From: FEN-299 sp963727765
GTDB lineage: Bacteria > Acidobacteriota > Vicinamibacteria > Vicinamibacterales > Fen-181
DNA: 64,000 bases
Assembly: GCA_963727765.1 (NCBI GenBank)
Contig: CAVSGZ010000013.1
Location: 372,001 to 436,000, forward strand
Direction: 5' to 3'
Part shown: one piece after another, positions 17,806 through 26,222 of the stretch
Layout: the number at the start of each line of letters is the position of its first letter
How positions within the stretch are numbered: the stretch's first letter is position 1
Made by a program: the position numbers and the translations under genes
The notes under the pieces: model-generated
The model's database searches: none
The model's input: the letters and a program-made list of their open reading frames with translations, nothing else
What the model was told of the DNA's origin: nothing

Positions 17806-17981
17806 CCTCGAGAGCCAGGCGCGGACCGGGTCGGCGCAAAGGGCGAATTGCGAGGTCCGCCGAGCTGAGCCCGGAGCGACGAACCGGGCCACGACGGGCG
17901 TCTCAGTGCTGGCCGCCCCGCTGGCCGCTGTCCCCGATCCCCATTCTCCCATCCCCCGCTTCCTGTAGTAATGTTCCCCGC

Positions 17982-19823
17982 ATGAGAACCAGATTCTTCG
18001 TCCTGTTCGTACTGCTGGTCGGGCTCGGCCTGGCCGTTTCGGCTCAGCGGACCGTGAAGCCCGTGCTTCACGGCCGGCACTGGGTGGCGATTACCGGCAA
18101 GCCGCTCGGCGCCACCGCCGGCGCGATGATATTCCAGAAGGGCGGCAACGCGGTCGATGCCGCCTGCTCGATGCTCGCGGCGGTCTGCACGATGTGGGAC
18201 ACGCTCAGCTGGGGCGGCGAGACGCAGGCGCTCATCTACAACCCGAAGACCGGCAAGGTCATCGCGATCAACGGCCTCGGCGTCGCCCCGACCGGCGCGA
18301 CGCCGGAGTTCTTCCGCAGCAAGGGGATGGCGTACCCGCCCGAGTACGGCCCGCTCGCCGCCGTCACGCCCGGCACGCCGGGCGGGCTGATGACGATGCT
18401 GGCCGAGTTCGGCACGATGAGCCTGAAGGAGGTGCTCGCGCCGGCCATCCAGATGGCGGACGGTTATCCGATCGAGAAGCAGTTGACCGACACCATCGAG
18501 CACGACAAGCGGGAGATCAAGAAGTGGCCGCCGTCGGTGGCGGTCTTCCTCACCCACCCGGGCGAGTCGCACGAGGCGCCGCAGCCCGGCGAGATCTTCA
18601 AGCAGGCCGATCTCGCGGCCACGCTCCGCAAACTGGTCGACGCCGAGCAAGCGGCGCTCAAGGCCGGCAAGAGCCGGAAGGCGGCGATCTATGCCGCCTA
18701 CGACCGGTTCTACAAGGGGGACATCGCGCGCGAATTCGTGCGCGGCTCGCACGAGCTCGGCGGCCTGATCACGGAGGCGGACCTCGCCAACTGGAAGGTG
18801 CACATCGAGGAGCCGGTCGTCACCCGCTACAAGGGGATCGACGTCTACAAGCTGAACACGTGGGTGCAGGGGCCGGTAATGCTGCAGGCGCTGAACATGC
18901 TCGAGCCGATGGATCTCAAGGCCATGGGCTACAACAGCGCCCGCTACATCCACACGCTCTACCAGGTGATGAACCTAACTTATGCCGACCGCGATTTCTA
19001 TTACGGCGACCCGTACATGCCGCCCGCGACGCCGATCAGGGGACTGCTGTCGAAGGAGTACGCCAACGAGCGCGCGAAACTGATCAACTGGGAGAAGAAC
19101 GACCCCAACGTGAAGCCCGGCGATCCGTACCCGTTCCAGGGCGGGACGAACCCCTACTCGAAGTTCCTGGCCAATTGGCCGCCGCCGCCGCCCAAGCCGA
19201 CAGGCGCCGAGGGGAGCCGCACGTTCGAGGAGGGATTCACGGCCGGCACGACATCGATCGAAGCGGCGGACGAGGAGGGCTGGGTGGTGTCGGTGACGCC
19301 GAGCGGCGGCTGGGTCCCGGCCACGATCGCCGGCAAGACCGGCATCGGCATGAGCCAGCGCATGCAGGCGTTCGTCCTCGACGAGGCGATGTGCCCGTTT
19401 AACGTCGTCACGCCCGGCAAGCGCCCGCGCTCGACGCTCACGCCGGGGCTCGCGCTCAAGGACGGCAAGCCGTATCTGGCGTTTGCCGTGCAGGGCGGCG
19501 ACACGCAGGATCAGAACCTGCTCCAGTTCTTCCTGAACATGGTCGAGTTCGGCATGAACGTGCAGCAGGCGACCGAAGCCGCCAACTTCAACAGCTACCA
19601 GATGCACAGCACGTTCGGCGACCACCGGGCGGAGCCGGGACGCATGACGCTCAACGAGGGAACGCCATCATCGGTGCGGGAGGATCTCGCCCGGCGAGGA
19701 TACAGGCTGGACTACTTGAGGCTCACCTCGGGACCGATCAACGCGATCTTCTTCGACCGCCTCCACGGGTCCATGTGGGGCGGGTCGAGCAACCACGGGG
19801 AGGACTACGGCATCGCCTGGTGA
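17982..19823 (+). CDS. Secreted gamma-glutamyltransferase family protein
   Basis: 613 residues from the ATG at 17982 with a signal peptide (FFVLFVLLVGLGLAVSAQ). The large-subunit start KGGNAVDAACSMLA is the standard GGT motif. The autoprocessing site is GTTSIEAADEEGW, with Thr423 as predicted nucleophile of the small subunit. PGKRPRSTLTPGLALKDG and GGDTQDQNLLQF are also typical. It hydrolyses or transfers gamma-glutamyl groups of glutathione-like peptides in the periplasm. The H of the usual TTHxS motif is replaced (TTSIE), as in acylase-like branches. Its last 19 bases overlap the 3' end of the convergent gene. Confidence 0.9.
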   Translation: MRTRFFVLFVLLVGLGLAVSAQRTVKPVLHGRHWVAITGKPLGATAGAMIFQKGGNAVDAACSMLAAVCTMWDTLSWGGETQALIYNPKTGKVIAINGLGVAPTGATPEFFRSKGMAYPPEYGPLAAVTPGTPGGLMTMLAEFGTMSLKEVLAPAIQMADGYPIEKQLTDTIEHDKREIKKWPPSVAVFLTHPGESHEAPQPGEIFKQADLAATLRKLVDAEQAALKAGKSRKAAIYAAYDRFYKGDIAREFVRGSHELGGLITEADLANWKVHIEEPVVTRYKGIDVYKLNTWVQGPVMLQALNMLEPMDLKAMGYNSARYIHTLYQVMNLTYADRDFYYGDPYMPPATPIRGLLSKEYANERAKLINWEKNDPNVKPGDPYPFQGGTNPYSKFLANWPPPPPKPTGAEGSRTFEEGFTAGTTSIEAADEEGWVVSVTPSGGWVPATIAGKTGIGMSQRMQAFVLDEAMCPFNVVTPGKRPRSTLTPGLALKDGKPYLAFAVQGGDTQDQNLLQFFLNMVEFGMNVQQATEAANFNSYQMHSTFGDHRAEPGRMTLNEGTPSSVREDLARRGYRLDYLRLTSGPINAIFFDRLHGSMWGGSSNHGEDYGIAW

Positions 19824-20545
19824 GGCGAGGCCCGGTGGGCCGACCGCTCCACCGATTCGACCCAGACGACGGTGACGAGCGTGTAGGCCAGCACGAGGAA
19901 GACGTCTCCGACGAGCGGCAGCGCGGGGCCGGCAGCCCACAGCCGGTCCCGCACGACCGCGAAGACGACCATCACTGAGAACAGCGCCACGTACGCCCGG
20001 GCCAGCCGCAGCACGGTCCCCCGCCACGGCGCTTCGGACAAGCCGCGCGCACCCGCCAGCAGCCAGATCCACGTCGCCAGCGCCAGGGGGAACGACGCCA
20101 CGCCCAGCGCCCGGCGCAACGGCGTGAACAGCATCGTGCTGGCCTGGAAGTGATACGCGCTCCACCCGACGATGAGCAGCGCGGAGTAAAGCAGCGCGAC
20201 ATGCTTCGCGCCGCGGCGCACGCGCCGGGCCGTGCTGCCCCCGAGAAGCTGGTGCACCACCGACACGCAGCCATAAAGACAGCCGACCGCGAACAAGGCC
20301 TGGACGAGGAACACGAATGCCACCAGACGCATCGCGGAAGCCGGTGTCATCGCCGTCAGGATGAACTGGCGCAGGCACTCATAGGTGAACCACGCCGACA
20401 TCCACAGGTTGTAGAGGACGAGCGGCACGGGAAGGAACGTGATGGCGTGCGGCACGCGCCCGAACGCCGTGCGGACGAACAACACTACGGAGAGAAACGT
20501 CGCGGCCAGCGTGAAGACCAGGCCCAGGATGATGGTCGGCGCCAC
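19805..20545 (-). CDS. Seven-helix membrane protein, unknown
   Basis: 246 residues from a GTG at 20545. About seven hydrophobic segments are visible, starting with IILGLVFTLAATFLSVVLFV and ending with GDVFLVLAYTLVTVVWV. Short charged loops include RRVRRGAK. I recognise no family. A TACGAT hexamer lies 6 bases before the GTG, compatible with a leaderless transcript. The 3' end overlaps the GGT gene on the other strand by 19 bases. Confidence 0.6.
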   Translation of the reverse strand: MAPTIILGLVFTLAATFLSVVLFVRTAFGRVPHAITFLPVPLVLYNLWMSAWFTYECLRQFILTAMTPASAMRLVAFVFLVQALFAVGCLYGCVSVVHQLLGGSTARRVRRGAKHVALLYSALLIVGWSAYHFQASTMLFTPLRRALGVASFPLALATWIWLLAGARGLSEAPWRGTVLRLARAYVALFSVMVVFAVVRDRLWAAGPALPLVGDVFLVLAYTLVTVVWVESVERSAHRASPHQAMP

Positions 20546-20565
20546 GGACGGATCGTATCACTGGT

Positions 20566-20631
20566 AATCGGAACTGACGGTGAGGGATCGGTTCTGACGA
20601 TTGTCAATCGAAACTGACGCCGAGGGATCGA
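20566..20631 (+). repeat. Two 26-bp direct repeats around a 13-bp palindrome
   Basis: Copies at 20566-20591 and 20606-20631 share AATCGNAACTGACGNNGAGG and GATCG. Between them, touching the second, is the perfect palindrome CGATTGTCAATCG (20598-20610). A third partial copy (GATGAGGGATCGG) is at 20675. They lie upstream of the GntR gene and may be regulator sites. Confidence 0.5.
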
Positions 20632-20697
20632 GGCTGCTTGTCCGCCGAAGTTGCGACAGCGACGAAGGCGGAACGATGAGGGATCGGAAGAAGGCGC

Positions 20698-20726
20698 TTG
20701 ACAATGTATTAGTATATTAATAAACT
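20698..20726 (+). promoter_or_regulatory. Promoter with AT-rich operator for the GntR operon
   Basis: -35 TTGACA (20698-20703) and -10 TAAACT (20721-20726) with a 17-bp spacer. The spacer contains the near-palindrome ATTAGTATATTAAT (20708-20721), a plausible YtrA-type autoregulatory site. The ATG at 20738 lies only 11 bases after the -10 box. Confidence 0.65.
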
Positions 20727-20737
20727 CATATTAGGAT

Positions 20738-21145
20738 ATGAATAGCACAAGCTCAGCCCAGCTCTTCCGGCGCGACATGGCGAGCGGCGTGCCTGTGTAT
20801 CGCCAGATCATCGACCAGATCCTGGGCGGCATCGCCGCCGGCACGATCAAACCCGGCGACCAACTGCCCACCGTCCGCCAGCTCGCCGTTGACCTCGCCA
20901 TCAACCCCAACACCGTCGTCCGCGCCTACCGAGAGCTCGAGATCCGGGGCGTCCTCAGCACCCAGCAGGGCGTGGGCACCTTCGTGACGACGGCCCCGGT
21001 CGAGCCGAACGATGCCGAGCGGCAGCGGCAGCTCGACCAGTTGGTGGGCGAGGTCATCGCTCGCGCGGGCGGAGCGGGATTCTCCGCCGAAGCCCTCATC
21101 GAACGCATCTGCGAATTCGTTGCCGACCAGGGGAGGCAATCATGA
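20738..21145 (+). CDS. GntR family regulator, YtrA-like
   Basis: 135 residues. The N-terminal winged helix contains GVPVYRQIIDQILGGIAAG, then LPTVRQLAVDLAINPNTVVR (recognition helix) and the wing QGVGTFV. The C-terminal part is short (~55 residues), the hallmark of the YtrA subfamily, which normally dimerises and represses a linked ABC transporter operon. Here the following gene is an SPFH protein, overlapping by four bases (ATGA), and no ABC gene is present. The consensus-like promoter with an internal palindrome suggests autoregulation. Confidence 0.9.
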   Translation: MNSTSSAQLFRRDMASGVPVYRQIIDQILGGIAAGTIKPGDQLPTVRQLAVDLAINPNTVVRAYRELEIRGVLSTQQGVGTFVTTAPVEPNDAERQRQLDQLVGEVIARAGGAGFSAEALIERICEFVADQGRQS

Positions 21146-21948
21146 ACAGACCGGTGGAGCTCTTTTCGTCCGGCGTCGGCCGCAACTCGTCGTTGAGTCC
21201 TGTCGGCGGCGCGTTGTTCTTCGCGTGCCTGATTCTCGGCGGCCTCGCCGCCGGCCTCACCGGCCACCCGGCGCCCGTCGTCATCGGCACCGTCCTCGCC
21301 TTCTACTTCCTCTTCGCCATCCGCGTGGCGGCGCAGTGGGACAAGGCGGCCGTCCTGCGCCTCGGGCGCTACCGCGGGCTGCGGGGACCGGGCTGGTTCC
21401 ACATCATTCCGATCGTCGATACGGTCAGCGAATACGTGGACCAGCGGATCCGCGTCACCGACGTGCGGGCCGAGACGGCGCTGCGCGAGTCGATCGGGCG
21501 GCACGAGCTGGCACAGATGATCACCGAGCGGGAGACGCTCGGCCACGAGCTGCAGCGGATCCTCGACGAGAAGACCAACCCGTGGGGGATCACGGTGCAG
21601 TCGGTGGAGATCCGCGACGTGAACATCCCGAAGGAGCTCGAGGACGCGATGTCGCGCCGCGCGCAGGCCGAGCGCGAGAGGCAGGCGCGCATCATCCTCG
21701 GCACGGCCGAGACGGAGATCTCCGACAAGTTCGCCCAGGCGGCGCTGGTCTACCGCGACAACCCGATCGCCCTCCACCTGCGCGCGATGAACATGCTCTA
21801 CGAGGCGATCAAGGAAAAGGGCTCCATGGTCATCGTCCCCTCGTCAGTCGTGGAGACGATGGGGCTCGGCGGGATGTTGGGCACGGCGGCGCTTGGTGGG
21901 GCGGCACCAGGCGCGACGGCACCCGGCGACGCCACAAAGGCCCGATAG
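21142..21948 (+). CDS. SPFH/band 7 (slipin-like) membrane protein
   Basis: 268 residues. Two hydrophobic segments occupy residues ~20-60 (GALFFACLILGGLAAGL and PVVIGTVLAFYFLFAIRV). The SPFH domain begins RVAAQWDKAAVLRLGRYRG and includes the stomatin-type coiled stretch with RRAQAERERQARIILG. The C-terminus is Gly/Ala-rich. Such proteins scaffold membrane microdomains or partner NfeD-like proteins; no NfeD gene is adjacent. It is coupled to the GntR gene upstream and followed 26 bases later by a small membrane protein, probably one operon. Confidence 0.88.
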   Translation: MNRPVELFSSGVGRNSSLSPVGGALFFACLILGGLAAGLTGHPAPVVIGTVLAFYFLFAIRVAAQWDKAAVLRLGRYRGLRGPGWFHIIPIVDTVSEYVDQRIRVTDVRAETALRESIGRHELAQMITERETLGHELQRILDEKTNPWGITVQSVEIRDVNIPKELEDAMSRRAQAERERQARIILGTAETEISDKFAQAALVYRDNPIALHLRAMNMLYEAIKEKGSMVIVPSSVVETMGLGGMLGTAALGGAAPGATAPGDATKAR

Positions 21949-21974
21949 CACCAAGCCGGGCGGAAGGAGGCACT

Positions 21975-22214
21975 ATGGGCTCCGAGGGCCACGGCGGCCG
22001 CACCCGCGAAGACGACTACCCGGAGATCAACATGTCCCGGATCAAGGTGGGCGGCGATCTGGGCGGCTTGATCTTCGTCGTCGGCGTGGTCGTGTGCACG
22101 CTCATCGGCGTGCCCGAGGCGCGAGGGTTCTTCGGCGGCTCGCTGGCCGGCGGGGTGGTCGTGGCCGCCATGCTGCTCTGGTGGCATCGGAGGAAGAGAG
22201 GGCGACGGGTCTGA
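21975..22214 (+). CDS. Small two-helix membrane protein
   Basis: 79 residues from the ATG at 21975, preceded by a strong AAGGAGG with 4-base spacing. The polar N-terminus (~25 residues) is followed by two hydrophobic segments (LGGLIFVVGVVVCTLIGV and GSLAGGVVVAAMLLWW) and a basic tail HRRKRGRRV. No family recognised. It is last in the GntR-SPFH operon, so it may be a partner of the SPFH protein. The stop codon lies inside the GGGTCTGAAGACCC hairpin at 22207-22220. Confidence 0.65.
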   Translation: MGSEGHGGRTREDDYPEINMSRIKVGGDLGGLIFVVGVVVCTLIGVPEARGFFGGSLAGGVVVAAMLLWWHRRKRGRRV

Positions 22215-22220
22215 AGACCC
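22207..22220. repeat. Hairpin between convergent stops
   Basis: Perfect inverted repeat GGGTCT-GA-AGACCC overlapping the TGA of the small membrane protein and ending 3 bases before the facing SDR stop. Same CTGAAG-centred design as the other REP-like hairpins in the window; could terminate both transcripts. Confidence 0.45.
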
Positions 22221-22223
22221 GGC

Positions 22224-23033
22224 CTACACCCGGCGGAACTTCTTCCCGACCCGCTTCGTCACGCCGCTGACGATCCACTGCGGCGTGTACCGCGCGAGCG
22301 CGACGACCGCGCGGTTCACGCGGCCGTTGACGTAGACGATGTCGCCGCGCACAACCGCTTCGTACGCCTGGCGGGCGACCGTGCCGGCGTCCATCCACAT
22401 CCAGCGCGGCAGCTTGCTCACCTGGCTGCGCATGCCGTTCACGTCGTGGAACTCGCTGTAGGTGAAACCCGGGCAGAGGGAGGTCACGTGCACGCCGTGG
22501 GGCCGCAGCTCGAGCGCGAGCGACTCCGAGAAGCGGATGACGAGCGCCTTGGCCGCGCCGTAGAGGGTGTGACCCGCGGTCGCCGGCACCAGTCCCGCGA
22601 CCGACGCGACGTTGATGATGAAGCCGCGGCGCCGTTCCACCATCCCCGGCGCGAACCGGTGGCACAGCTCGGCGACCGAGGTCACCATCACCTGGATAAA
22701 CGCCCGGTGCTGCTCCCAGCCCGAGCCGAGGAAGCCGCCCGGCAGGCCGTAGCCGGCGTTGTTGACGAGAGCGTCCACGGTGAGGCCCGCGCGCGCCACC
22801 TCGTCGAAGATGCGCGCCGGCGCGGCTGGGTCGGAGAGGTCGGCCACGATCACGTGCGCGGCGCAGCCGTGGGCGGCCTTGAGCTCCTTCACGAGCGCCT
22901 CGAGCCGGTCCGCCCGCCGCGCCGTCAGCACCAGGTCGAATCCGTGCGCCGCGAATTCGCGCGCAATGGCGGCGCCGATCCCGGCCGAGGCACCGGTGAC
23001 GAGCGCCGTCATTCTCGCCGTATCTTCAGGCAT
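22224..23033 (-). CDS. SDR family oxidoreductase
   Basis: 269 residues. Cofactor loop VTGASAGIGAAIAREF, NNAGYG, catalytic Ser in IINVASVAG (Ser at the V-A-S position) and YGAAKALV with Tyr and Lys. The C-terminal ~60 residues (WMDAGTVARQAYEAVVRG) resemble the acyl-chain-type SDRs annotated DltE/YqjQ-like. The protein is cytosolic or membrane-associated and the substrate is unknown. It is convergent with the SPFH operon. Confidence 0.88.
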   Translation of the reverse strand: MPEDTARMTALVTGASAGIGAAIAREFAAHGFDLVLTARRADRLEALVKELKAAHGCAAHVIVADLSDPAAPARIFDEVARAGLTVDALVNNAGYGLPGGFLGSGWEQHRAFIQVMVTSVAELCHRFAPGMVERRRGFIINVASVAGLVPATAGHTLYGAAKALVIRFSESLALELRPHGVHVTSLCPGFTYSEFHDVNGMRSQVSKLPRWMWMDAGTVARQAYEAVVRGDIVYVNGRVNRAVVALARYTPQWIVSGVTKRVGKKFRRV

Positions 23034-23060
23034 TACCGGAGTGTAGCAAACCGGGCGGAC

Positions 23061-23145
23061 GGCTGACGACTGACGGCTGATGGCCGTTCCACGGGACAGT
23101 TGTGATACGGCCGTCGGTCGGCTGCCGTCAGCCGTCGGCCGGTCC
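23061..23145. repeat. Degenerate heptamer arrays in the SDR/S9 peptidase gap
   Basis: Units GGCTGAC, GACTGAC, GGCTGAT, GGCCGTT run from 23061 in strict 7-base steps. A second block from 23112 (CGTCGGT, CGGCTGC, CGTCAGC, CGTCGGC) reads as the same family on the other strand. They fill most of the gap up to the stop of the peptidase gene. Confidence 0.6.
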
Positions 23146-26100
23146 CTACTTCTTCTCCTCCGGCTTCGCGGCCTTCTTCTGCTCCTCCAGCCGCTGCTTG
23201 ATGTAGTCCTCCATCTCGAGCCGCGGCACGCCCTTGGTCCACCAGTCGGGCGCTGGCTTGCCCATCAGGAAGTGATCGAAGAACTCCTTCATCCGCACCG
23301 TGTAGTCCTGCTGGTTGGGCGGCTTCGCCAGGCCGTGGTTCTCGCCCGGGTACTCCAGCATCACCACCGGCTTGCCGAGGCGGCGAAGCGTGTTGAAGTA
23401 CTCCACACCCTGCGTGAAATCGACCGCCCCGTCCTTGTCGTTGTGCAGGATGACGAGCGGCGTCTTCACGTTCCTCGCGAAGTTGACCGGCGAGTTGCGC
23501 ACGTAGGCTTCCCAGTTGTCCCAGTAGCCGCCGAGGAACCGCCCCTGGCTGCTCTCGAAGATCGCCTGGTTGGCCCCGCCGCTGTTCTTGTAGATCAGGC
23601 TGTACATGCTGACCATGTCGGTCAGCGGCGCGCCGGCGACGGCCGCCGCGAACAAATCGGTCTGCGTCACGGTGAATGCCGTCTGGTAGCCGCCCCACGA
23701 GTGCCCCTGCAGGCCGATGTGCTTCGGATCGACGACGCCGGTGGCGACGGCCGCCTTGACGGCGGCGGTGATGCACCAGACGGCTGACATGCCGGGGTCG
23801 TTGAGCCGGTAGGTGATGTCCGGCATCAGCACGGCGTAGCCGTTGCTCGTGTAGACCGATTTGTTGAACCCGTTGGCCGTCGGCGTCGTGAAGCCGTAGT
23901 GCCCCTGCGAGAGCTTCTCGTAGATGTAGACGAGCGTGGGATAGCTCCTCCCCTTCACGTAGTTCGCCGGCAGGAAGAGCGACGCCTGCAGCTTCCTGGT
24001 CGGACCGTTCTTGCCGAGGGTCACGGCGTAGTCGACGATCTGCGCGCCGCTCGACCAGGTGAACGCCTTGACCTGCTCGTCGAGGTCCGTGAGCTTCGCG
24101 CCGGCTTTCAGAGTGGCGTCGGCCAGGTAGTAGTCGCCCGGCGCCGACGGCGTCGCCTTCGTGTAGAGATAGACGTCCGCCTTCTTCGCCTTCGTCAGGC
24201 CGAACGTCGCTTCCTCGAACAGGAGCCGCTGCACGCCGGCCCGGCCCGGCTCGATCCTGGCGATGCCCCCCTTCTTGGTGTACTCGCCGAACATGTCGAC
24301 GTAGCGTGGCGCAGACAGGTCCCACCCCTTCTCCTCGGGATCGAGGCGCAGGATCCGCCGGTACCTGATCCCGTCCTTCCTGCCGTTCACCGTCAGGTTG
24401 ACTGCCTGCCCTGCGGCGGCCGGCACCTTCCAGAGGTCCCAGCCGTCCGACAGGATCACGGCGTCACCGTTCTTCGTCCAGCCAAGCGCGGGCACCGGCG
24501 GCTTGACGACGTTGTGGTCGTCGTCGACGTTGACGAAGGAGGTCGGCACGGTCTTGGTGATGTTGGCCGACTGGCCGGTCGCCATGTCGTACACGAAGTA
24601 GTTCCCGTCGTCGTAGTAGAGGAACTTCGTGCCGTCGGTGGACGGCTGGTTCACCCAGCGCGCCTTCTTGAGCGCGAGCTTCCGCTCGCCGGTCCGCAGG
24701 TTGATGACGTACACGTCTTCGTAGTTGCGGCCGTCGAGGTTGCCCTCGAGTTCGTACTCGCGGATGTCCGAGCCGATCGCGTACTTTCCCTTGGGCGCCG
24801 CCGCCACCGAGCGCACGTTCTCATCGGCGAGGCGGATGAACTTCCTGTCGTCCACCCGGTAGATGGACAGGAAACTGAAGTTCTTGTCCGCCTCTTCCTG
24901 CACCTGCTGCTCGGACTGCAGCCGCGGATCCTGGTAGTTCCAGATCACGATGTCCGGCTTCTCGTCGTCCGGGGCGGCGTCGGCCGCGACCGGCGTGTCG
25001 GCCGCGGGTTTCTGGTCGGTCTTCGCGGCAGCCTCCGCGTCCGGTTTGGCGTCGGGCTTCACGTCCGCCTTCTTGGACTTGCGGATCCCGAACAGCAGCG
25101 CCGAGAGGTCCTCGGTCCACGCCGGCGTCCGGTTGGGGCTGATGGCCATCCCGTCCGGAAACGTCTTGTCGGTGGCCGGGTCGTAGACGACCTTCTCCGG
25201 CTTCGGCAGGCCGAATTTCGTGAACGCGACCACGGCGTAGACCTTGTCCTTGTAGCGCTTGTCCTCGGTGCCCTTCAGCACGGCGAGGCCGTCGCCCTTC
25301 TCGGTCCACGCGAGGCGCTCGTAGGACGCCTTGCCGCTGTCGAGCGGCAGCACGGCGCCGGTTTCCATGTTGTAGAGGACGACGGCGTTGCCCAGTTTGT
25401 CGGCGGCGTCGACGGTGACGGCCAGGAACTTGCCGCTCTTGTCGAAGGCGAACTCGTTGACGTTGCCGATGTTCAGCTCGGAGCCGGTGGCCAGTTCGTA
25501 GAGGACGAGGTCGGTGCCCTTCGGCCGCTCGTCGGCCGCGGCGCCGGACGACCCGGCCGCTGCCGCGGGTCCAGCCGAGGGGGCCGCGCCACCGCCCGGT
25601 CCATCGGCGCCGTACTTCTTGAGCGCGATCCACCCGCCGCGCTCGCCCGCGAAGGCGAACCGCTGGATCTTGTCGATTCTCGTTTCGCTGCCGTCGGCCA
25701 GTTTGACGATGACGACCTTGTTCTGCACGGGCTTGTGCTGTTTCTTGAGCTGGGCCGCGTCCTTCTTGGTCGGCGCCACGCTGAAGGCCAGCCATTGCGA
25801 GTCGTCGGAAAAGGCCAGCATGCCGGGCGTCGTCCGCGTGTCGCCGACGCGGAAGTGCTGGCGCCTCTTGCCCTGCGTCTCCACCACCATCAGGTCACTA
25901 TCGCCCTCGAGCGGCGACAGGCGGTAGGCGAACCAGCGGCCGTCTGGCGACAGCATTGCCATGTTCGCGCTCTTCCAGGCCAGGATGTCGGCCAGTTCCA
26001 TCGGCCGGGGCGCGGCCGGCTTGGCCTGCGCCGCAGAAGCCGGGGATGTCGGGGCTTGAGCCGGCGGCGCCTGTGTGGACGCGGCACGCGGCGCGGGCTG

Positions 26101-26160
26101 CAGCAGGAAGAGGAGGGCGACGGCAAGCAGGATGGGCGTCGACAATCGGCAGCGAGTCAT
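23146..26160 (-). CDS. Large secreted S9 family peptidase (acylaminoacyl-peptidase-like)
   Basis: 1004 residues from the ATG at 26160 (GGAG 9 bases upstream; a TTG 15 bases earlier is less likely). Signal peptide STPILLAVALLFLLQPAP. Residues ~60-750 form a WD40/TolB-like propeller with an Ala/Lys/Asp-rich insert. The catalytic domain has Ser821 in LQGHSWGGYQ, the acid in HNDKDGAVDF, and the His in YPGENHGL. It ends in a charged tail (KKAAKPEEKK). The enzyme probably degrades oligopeptides in the periplasm. It is the longest peptidase in the window and stands alone on this strand. Confidence 0.93.
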   Translation of the reverse strand: MTRCRLSTPILLAVALLFLLQPAPRAASTQAPPAQAPTSPASAAQAKPAAPRPMELADILAWKSANMAMLSPDGRWFAYRLSPLEGDSDLMVVETQGKRRQHFRVGDTRTTPGMLAFSDDSQWLAFSVAPTKKDAAQLKKQHKPVQNKVVIVKLADGSETRIDKIQRFAFAGERGGWIALKKYGADGPGGGAAPSAGPAAAAGSSGAAADERPKGTDLVLYELATGSELNIGNVNEFAFDKSGKFLAVTVDAADKLGNAVVLYNMETGAVLPLDSGKASYERLAWTEKGDGLAVLKGTEDKRYKDKVYAVVAFTKFGLPKPEKVVYDPATDKTFPDGMAISPNRTPAWTEDLSALLFGIRKSKKADVKPDAKPDAEAAAKTDQKPAADTPVAADAAPDDEKPDIVIWNYQDPRLQSEQQVQEEADKNFSFLSIYRVDDRKFIRLADENVRSVAAAPKGKYAIGSDIREYELEGNLDGRNYEDVYVINLRTGERKLALKKARWVNQPSTDGTKFLYYDDGNYFVYDMATGQSANITKTVPTSFVNVDDDHNVVKPPVPALGWTKNGDAVILSDGWDLWKVPAAAGQAVNLTVNGRKDGIRYRRILRLDPEEKGWDLSAPRYVDMFGEYTKKGGIARIEPGRAGVQRLLFEEATFGLTKAKKADVYLYTKATPSAPGDYYLADATLKAGAKLTDLDEQVKAFTWSSGAQIVDYAVTLGKNGPTRKLQASLFLPANYVKGRSYPTLVYIYEKLSQGHYGFTTPTANGFNKSVYTSNGYAVLMPDITYRLNDPGMSAVWCITAAVKAAVATGVVDPKHIGLQGHSWGGYQTAFTVTQTDLFAAAVAGAPLTDMVSMYSLIYKNSGGANQAIFESSQGRFLGGYWDNWEAYVRNSPVNFARNVKTPLVILHNDKDGAVDFTQGVEYFNTLRRLGKPVVMLEYPGENHGLAKPPNQQDYTVRMKEFFDHFLMGKPAPDWWTKGVPRLEMEDYIKQRLEEQKKAAKPEEKK

Positions 26161-26198
26161 GGCTGAGTTCTCCAATTGCGGTTCGGTCGGGCTACGTC

Positions 26199-26222
26199 AG
26201 CGCAGGGCTGAAGCCCTGCGCT
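26199..26222. repeat. REP-like hairpin overlapping the adenosine deaminase stop
   Basis: AGCGCAGGGCT-GA-AGCCCTGCGCT, a perfect 11-bp stem with a 2-base centre, including the first bases of the TAG of the gene at 26221. The same core recurs at 37196. Confidence 0.7.

Noticed and set aside
23899..26166. 755-residue plus-strand frame opposite the large S9 peptidase
   Set aside because: Antisense shadow with no motifs; the peptidase has a signal peptide, a ribosome site and a full catalytic triad.
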